From: Nitrospirota bacterium
GTDB lineage: Bacteria > Nitrospinota_A > UBA7883
Assembly: GCA_024275315.1 (NCBI GenBank)
Contig: JAJRZK010000029.1
Span: forward strand, 54,516 to 118,515
Direction of reading: 5' to 3'
DNA: 64,000 nt
Part shown: piece after piece, positions 59,323 through 64,000 of the stretch
Position numbering within the stretch: position 1 is the first letter of the stretch
Layout: each line of letters starts with the position of its first letter
Position numbers and translations under genes: made by a program
The notes under the pieces: model-generated
What the model was told of the DNA's origin: nothing
Databases searched by the model: none
What the model saw: only the letters and a program-made list of their open reading frames with translations

Positions 59323-60731
59323 ACCATCACCTTAATTTCCGTCATCTCCTTGATGGCGTACTTGACCCCCTCGCGGCCCAACCCGGACATTTTGACGCCG
59401 CCATAGGGCATGTTGTCCACCCTGAACGTGGGAAAATCGTTCACGATGACACCCCCAACGTCCGCCTTTTCAAACGTCTCAAAGGCGTTGTCCAGATCGC
59501 TGGTGAACACGCCGACCTGTAGCCCGTAGTCGGAATCGTTGACCATGTCGATGGCGTGCTTGAAATTGTTATAGCTTTGGACGGTGGCGACCGGCGCAAA
59601 CACCTCCTTGCAAACAACGTTCATCCTTTTGTTGACGTCGGCGATCAGGGTCGGCATATAACAGCGTCCCTTTTTCCGGCCGCCGGTCAATATCCTGGCG
59701 CCCCCCTCCCTGGCTTGCCTGACCCACGCGTCGGTCTGTTGCAACGCTCCGCTGTTTATCATCGGCCCCACCATCACCCCTTTCTTTCGGGGATCGCCGG
59801 TTTTGACATTTGTATTGATCTCCCTGACCAGCGCTTTCACGGTTTTTTCGTATATCGGCTTGTGGATCAGTATCCGTTGCACGCTTATACATGTCTGGCC
59901 AGCGGAGCCAAACGCCCCCGCGACGATCCTTGGCACGGCCCATTTCAGGTCAGCGTCACTGTGCACAACCGCCGCGGCGTTACCTCCCAGCTCCAGGGTG
60001 ACCTTTTTTTTGCCCGCCGCCCTGATCAGACGCCAGCCGACAGACGGGCTTCCGGTGAAGGTCAGCTTGGCGATCCTGTCGTCGGTGGCCAGTTGCTCGC
60101 CCACGGCGGGGGAACATGGCACGACGTTATACTGCCCCGGGGTCATCCCCGCCTCCAGGAGTATCTCGCAAAGTAAAAGGGCGGTGATGGGGGTTTTAGT
60201 CGCCGGTTTAAGAATTATCGTGTTCCGCGAAGCGATGGCCGGGGCCACCTTGTGCGTCACGAGGTTCAGGGGAAAATTAAATGGCGATATCCCCGCCACA
60301 ACTCCTATGGGAAATCGTTTCGTAATGGCGATGCGCCCTTCACCCCTGGGATCGATATCCACGGGGAGAACCTCGCCGTCGATACGGCTCGCCTCCTCGC
60401 TGGCTATGTTGAACGTGATTATGCTCCTGTCCACCTCCTGTTCGGCCGCCGACACCGGCTTGCCCGATTCGGCCACGATGCTGTCCACCAGCTTTGACCT
60501 GTTGCGGATAAGGCCGTGGGTCGCGCGTTTGAGCAGGCTGGAAGTGGCGTGGCTGCTCATATATCTTGTGGTCTTAAAAGCGGCCGTGGCCGTCTTTATG
60601 GCGTTTTCTATCTCCGCCGGCCCGGCCATGCACACCTGCGCCACCGGACGGCCGTTATACGGGTTGATAACCGTGGTGGTAGAGTTGGTTTTGATACGTT
60701 TCTCGCCAATCATAATTTCGTGCAGTTTCAT
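59310..60731 (-). CDS. NAD(P)-dependent aldehyde dehydrogenase
   Basis: GVVAGISPFNFPLNLVTHKVAPA, FTGSPSVGW, VTLELGGNAA, GSAGQTCISVQRI, KEVFAPVATV. Confidence 0.92.
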   Translation of the reverse strand: MKLHEIMIGEKRIKTNSTTTVINPYNGRPVAQVCMAGPAEIENAIKTATAAFKTTRYMSSHATSSLLKRATHGLIRNRSKLVDSIVAESGKPVSAAEQEVDRSIITFNIASEEASRIDGEVLPVDIDPRGEGRIAITKRFPIGVVAGISPFNFPLNLVTHKVAPAIASRNTIILKPATKTPITALLLCEILLEAGMTPGQYNVVPCSPAVGEQLATDDRIAKLTFTGSPSVGWRLIRAAGKKKVTLELGGNAAAVVHSDADLKWAVPRIVAGAFGSAGQTCISVQRILIHKPIYEKTVKALVREINTNVKTGDPRKKGVMVGPMINSGALQQTDAWVRQAREGGARILTGGRKKGRCYMPTLIADVNKRMNVVCKEVFAPVATVQSYNNFKHAIDMVNDSDYGLQVGVFTSDLDNAFETFEKADVGGVIVNDFPTFRVDNMPYGGVKMSGLGREGVKYAIKEMTEIKVMVIKR

Positions 60732-60759
60732 GGGAAAGATCTCCGATAATATTACTTGG

Positions 60760-62010
60760 TTAAAACAGCAGGGGCGGACCGCTGGTAAGAATTTCGGTGA
60801 GTTGTGATCCTTTCAGACCCGCCAATCTCTCCGGATCAACCTTGGCGCCACTCTCGATCGCCCGGCACACGTCCCACACGGGTGTTACATATCCGATGAA
60901 AACGCCTCCGATGATCCTGTCACCGTCCATAACAAGCTTGCTATACCGCCCTTTGCCCGCTTCAAGCCTTATGTGTCTTATATCACCACCTTCAGGCTCG
61001 TCGTACTTCCCCACGGCGGAATAAATGGATTTGTAGGCGTGGCTGGCGTTAAAAAACACCTTTTCCTCAAACGGCTCGCCACCCTCCACCATGTTCGCCC
61101 CCGCCACACGACCCTGTCTTGCGGCTGTCAGCCATGTGCGACAGGGAATGTACGATCCGTTAACCTTTCTGACGGCCACGTCTCCCGCCGAATATACGTC
61201 CGGATCACTGGTATTGAGCCTCTGATCCACTATCACGCCCCGGTCGATCACAAGTCCCGACCCTTCAAGAAAGTCTATATGCGGTCTTACACCAATGGCG
61301 ACACCAACCAGCCCCGCCTCGATGGTCTCTCCGCCGCTGGTGACGATCCCCTCCACACGCCCGTCTTTCCCGATAATTTCCTTCAACTCCGTCTTAAACA
61401 AAACACGCACGCCGTCCGACTTCATCTGATCAAGAATAATTCCCGACCCTTCAGGGTCCAGCAACAACTCCAGCACACGGCTCTCGCGAGCCAGCAACGT
61501 TGTTTCCAGCCCCAGGTTGTGAAGATCCTCAACCAACTCCACGCCCAGGATGCCACCCCCCACAACCACCGCCTTTTTCACCGCGTGTTTTTTTATGTAA
61601 TCGATCATATGCCTGGCGCACGTCAACGACCGGTACGTCACCACCCCGTCAAGATCGGCCCCCGGCCATGGCGCGACAAACGGCCACGCCCCGGTGGCTA
61701 CAAGAAGCTTGTCATAAGGCTCGGTTAGGCCGTTCTGGGTACATACTTCTTTATTATCGACCCGGACCTGCTTCACCCGGTCGTTCAAGGTTCGTATATT
61801 GTTCTTTTGCGCCCATACCGCAGGTTTGCCATACAGTTCGTCCTCCGTGATGGCGCCTTTTATATAAAAAGACATCGCGGCGCGAAAATAAAAAGGGAAC
61901 GGCTCCCCGTTGATTATGGTGATGGCGCCATCCGGGTCTTTGGCGCGGATGGTTTCCGCCGCTGTGACACCGGCCACGCCAGCCCCGATTATCACATACT
62001 TTTTTTTCAT
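60760..62010 (-). CDS. FAD-dependent pyridine nucleotide-disulfide oxidoreductase
   Basis: YVIIGAGVAGVTAAETIRAKDPDGAITIINGE; AVVVGGGILGVELVEDLHNLGLETTLL; DPDVYSAGDVA. Confidence 0.9.
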   Translation of the reverse strand: MKKKYVIIGAGVAGVTAAETIRAKDPDGAITIINGEPFPFYFRAAMSFYIKGAITEDELYGKPAVWAQKNNIRTLNDRVKQVRVDNKEVCTQNGLTEPYDKLLVATGAWPFVAPWPGADLDGVVTYRSLTCARHMIDYIKKHAVKKAVVVGGGILGVELVEDLHNLGLETTLLARESRVLELLLDPEGSGIILDQMKSDGVRVLFKTELKEIIGKDGRVEGIVTSGGETIEAGLVGVAIGVRPHIDFLEGSGLVIDRGVIVDQRLNTSDPDVYSAGDVAVRKVNGSYIPCRTWLTAARQGRVAGANMVEGGEPFEEKVFFNASHAYKSIYSAVGKYDEPEGGDIRHIRLEAGKGRYSKLVMDGDRIIGGVFIGYVTPVWDVCRAIESGAKVDPERLAGLKGSQLTEILTSGPPLLF

Positions 62011-63185
62011 CGATGATTCATCCGCTCATATACCAGGCTCACGATATCGACAACTTTCGGCCCGGCCGGTTTTACGCTTTCGGCGAAAGACTCGAGGCAT
62101 GTGACACATTCGACCACCATGGTGTCGGCGCCTGTTCCCATCGCCTCGTCGAACCTGCTGTTGTGGATGGATTTGAGGTTGGCGGGGTTGCTGTGCAGTC
62201 CCCAATAGCCGCAACAGAACGTGTCGTCCGGCCCGGATCGTTTCATCTCTGTTACGGGGTTTAGCCTGGACAGGAGCTCCCGGGCCGGCTCCGGCATCCC
62301 CGATTTCCGGCTGATATGACACGAATCATGGAACGTTACGGCGGAATCGTCTTTTTTCAGGTCAAGCCTGTCGGCAAACCTGTTGAGCCACATCGGTGTG
62401 GTCAACGGTTCAAACGCCATATCGTATTTCACCCTCACCTTGTTTAGCGACATGAAACACTCCGCGCATCCGGTTATCACGAATCTGGGTGAAGACCTGT
62501 CTATCAATCCCGCCAGATGTTTGTGGCAATCCTCCGATTCCTCTGTTCTTCCCGCCATAAGCGAAGGCCAGCCGCAACAGCTTATAAGCCCCCCCAGCAC
62601 CTCGTAATCCATGCCCAGCCTGTCCGCCATGTCCACGCATTGCACGGCTGATCGCTCTTTTGTGAAGATGTAACAACCGAAATAGAAAAGATATTCGGCT
62701 TTTTTAAACCGCTCCTTGTCTATATGAGGCGCCAGTTTTTCGCTTTTGAGCTTCTCCCCGCCGCCAAATTTCCACCTGGCCTTCATAAACGCGTTAAACC
62801 CGGCCTGGCGGATGCGGCTCTTGTCGTGACCTTTCAACGCGAAGTATTTTTTGTGCGATTCGGGGGACAGCCCGCTTTCGGCCATTTTCTCTTTTAGCTT
62901 GAGCATCATGACGGAACGGCCGGCCACGGTGGGGCATACGCTGTCGCACCTGCCGCATTGAACACAGTCCGCGGCGAACTTCAAGGTGGCCTCGGTCAAC
63001 ACTCCGCCATCCCTGGTGGCTTCGTTCAGCTCCTTGATTGAAAGACCGGGATCGACAGCGGGGCATACCTTCATACATTCGTCAACGCCGATGCAGTTTA
63101 AAACGTTCAGCTCCACCCACTCGGAAAGCTGTGTGGAAAACGTTTTCATCGCCATAGTTTTGTAGCCAGCCACGCTTTGTTTCAT
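62007..63185 (-). CDS. HdrD/GlpC-like (Fe-S)-binding protein with two CCG domains
   Basis: CVQCGRCDSVCP; LISCCGWPS...GCAEC; DTFCCGYWG...VECVTC; overlaps the FAD gene start. Confidence 0.88.
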   Translation of the reverse strand: MKQSVAGYKTMAMKTFSTQLSEWVELNVLNCIGVDECMKVCPAVDPGLSIKELNEATRDGGVLTEATLKFAADCVQCGRCDSVCPTVAGRSVMMLKLKEKMAESGLSPESHKKYFALKGHDKSRIRQAGFNAFMKARWKFGGGEKLKSEKLAPHIDKERFKKAEYLFYFGCYIFTKERSAVQCVDMADRLGMDYEVLGGLISCCGWPSLMAGRTEESEDCHKHLAGLIDRSSPRFVITGCAECFMSLNKVRVKYDMAFEPLTTPMWLNRFADRLDLKKDDSAVTFHDSCHISRKSGMPEPARELLSRLNPVTEMKRSGPDDTFCCGYWGLHSNPANLKSIHNSRFDEAMGTGADTMVVECVTCLESFAESVKPAGPKVVDIVSLVYERMNHR

Positions 63186-63317
63186 GTTTCTTGTGGTGTA
63201 TGCATTCTTGCCTCTCGCCGTCCACCTGTCAAGGTCGGGCGAGATATTCTCCGATATGTCAATGGCCCGACAAGATCACAACCTGCGTGATTCGCCGGGT
63301 TGAAAAAACATGGTTAC

Positions 63318-63335
63318 GCGCGTGTTCGCACGCGC
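63318..63335. other. Perfect 7-bp hairpin with TTCG loop upstream of the PTPS gene
   Basis: GCGCGTG-TTCG-CACGCGC read directly. Confidence 0.6.
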
Positions 63336-63422
63336 ATGGGAAGGGTCGCTATCAACCGCCACGCTTCACCCTCTGTCGCATTTAAGTGGCGCCTCAACGG
63401 ACCATAAGCTATTTTAAACAGT

Positions 63423-63905
63423 ATGACACAACTGGATAGACTGCGCATAAACAGAGCCGAGCACCAATTCGCCGCCGCCCATTTCCTGGTGGAGATGGGC
63501 AAATGCGAACGTCTCCACGGCCACAACTACAATATGTCCGTGGAACTGGCCGGGGAAATCGGCCCGAAAGGGGTCATCATAGATTTCAACGTCATCAATC
63601 CGATAATCAAGGCCATATGCCAATCACTGGATCACCGCATCCTCATCGCTGAAAATGACAACAGATGCAAGCTCTCTGTCGATGCGGATAATGTCGAAGT
63701 CGGGTTCAAGGTCAAGCGATATGTTTTCCCGCGTGAGGATTGCGTGTTTCTTCCCATCTACTCGACTACCGTAGAAGCTCTATCCTCGTACATCGCTGAA
63801 AAAATAACCGAAGATTTGAGGGAATATACGAATATAGAATGGATAGAGACAGGGGTGAGCGAAGGAGCGTCGCAATCCGCGCTGACCAGGCGCAATATTA
63901 AATAA
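63423..63905 (+). CDS. 6-pyruvoyl-tetrahydropterin synthase/QueD family protein
   Basis: FAAAHFLVEMGKCERLHGHNYNMSVEL; GVIIDFNVI; LDHRIL; YSTTVEALSSYIAEKI. Confidence 0.9.
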   Translation: MTQLDRLRINRAEHQFAAAHFLVEMGKCERLHGHNYNMSVELAGEIGPKGVIIDFNVINPIIKAICQSLDHRILIAENDNRCKLSVDADNVEVGFKVKRYVFPREDCVFLPIYSTTVEALSSYIAEKITEDLREYTNIEWIETGVSEGASQSALTRRNIK

Positions 63906-63913
63906 AAGACATC

Positions 63914-64000
63914 ATGAACCATATTAACCTTAGTTTATGTAAGGAGCGCCATTTTTCCGCTTTCCACGACGCTCCTTACGCAAACGAGGCTCTGCTGGCA
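63914..64000 (+). CDS. Possible start of a further CDS running off the window
   Basis: ATG frame open to the end: MNHINLSLCKERHFSAFHDAPYANEALLA. Confidence 0.4.
   Translation, partial: MNHINLSLCKERHFSAFHDAPYANEALLA

Noticed and set aside
59803-60807. 334-aa plus-strand ORF opposite the aldehyde dehydrogenase
   Set aside because: Antisense shadow of a clear ALDH; no recognisable motifs.

Overview
The window looks like ordinary chromosome from a Gram-negative, cytochrome-rich bacterium. I found no phage, transposon, CRISPR array, rRNA or tRNA that I can support. Blocks, left to right: nusA(3' end)-infB-folP and a core-type MetE; a cell-surface glycan locus (paired SGNH hydrolases, two membrane glycan proteins, a methyltransferase-GT2 fusion, nucleotide-sugar dehydrogenase, epimerase, GT2); a molybdenum-cofactor cluster (mobA, moaE, moaD, mobB, moaC; moeA further on); a bactofilin-TM-TPR protein; recO-era; ccmC-ccmD-ccmB-ccmA with ccmE and ccmF elsewhere; yebC-ruvC-ruvA; an alternative complex III (Act) operon; a nine-CXXCH cytochrome beside an OmpA-family barrel; pabC-pabB divergent from a seven-gene tetrahydromethanopterin (H4MPT) block (mch through RFAP synthase); lepB, thpR, def, a NifU-like gene; an aldehyde dehydrogenase; a flavoprotein-HdrD-like pair; and a PTPS-family pterin gene. 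The observations most worth a second look are: the bacterial H4MPT block with a pABA-supply pair beside it; a 76-77 bp tandem duplication that carries the ribosome-binding region of the RFAP synthase gene; an Act large subunit that keeps a CxxCxxxC...C [4Fe-4S] motif; a CcmE with CxxxY in place of HxxxY; three tandem 13-bp palindromes upstream of infB; and three disrupted genes (two in-frame TAA, one homopolymer frameshift). Gene calls rest on reading the translations and recalling family motifs. No database search was run.
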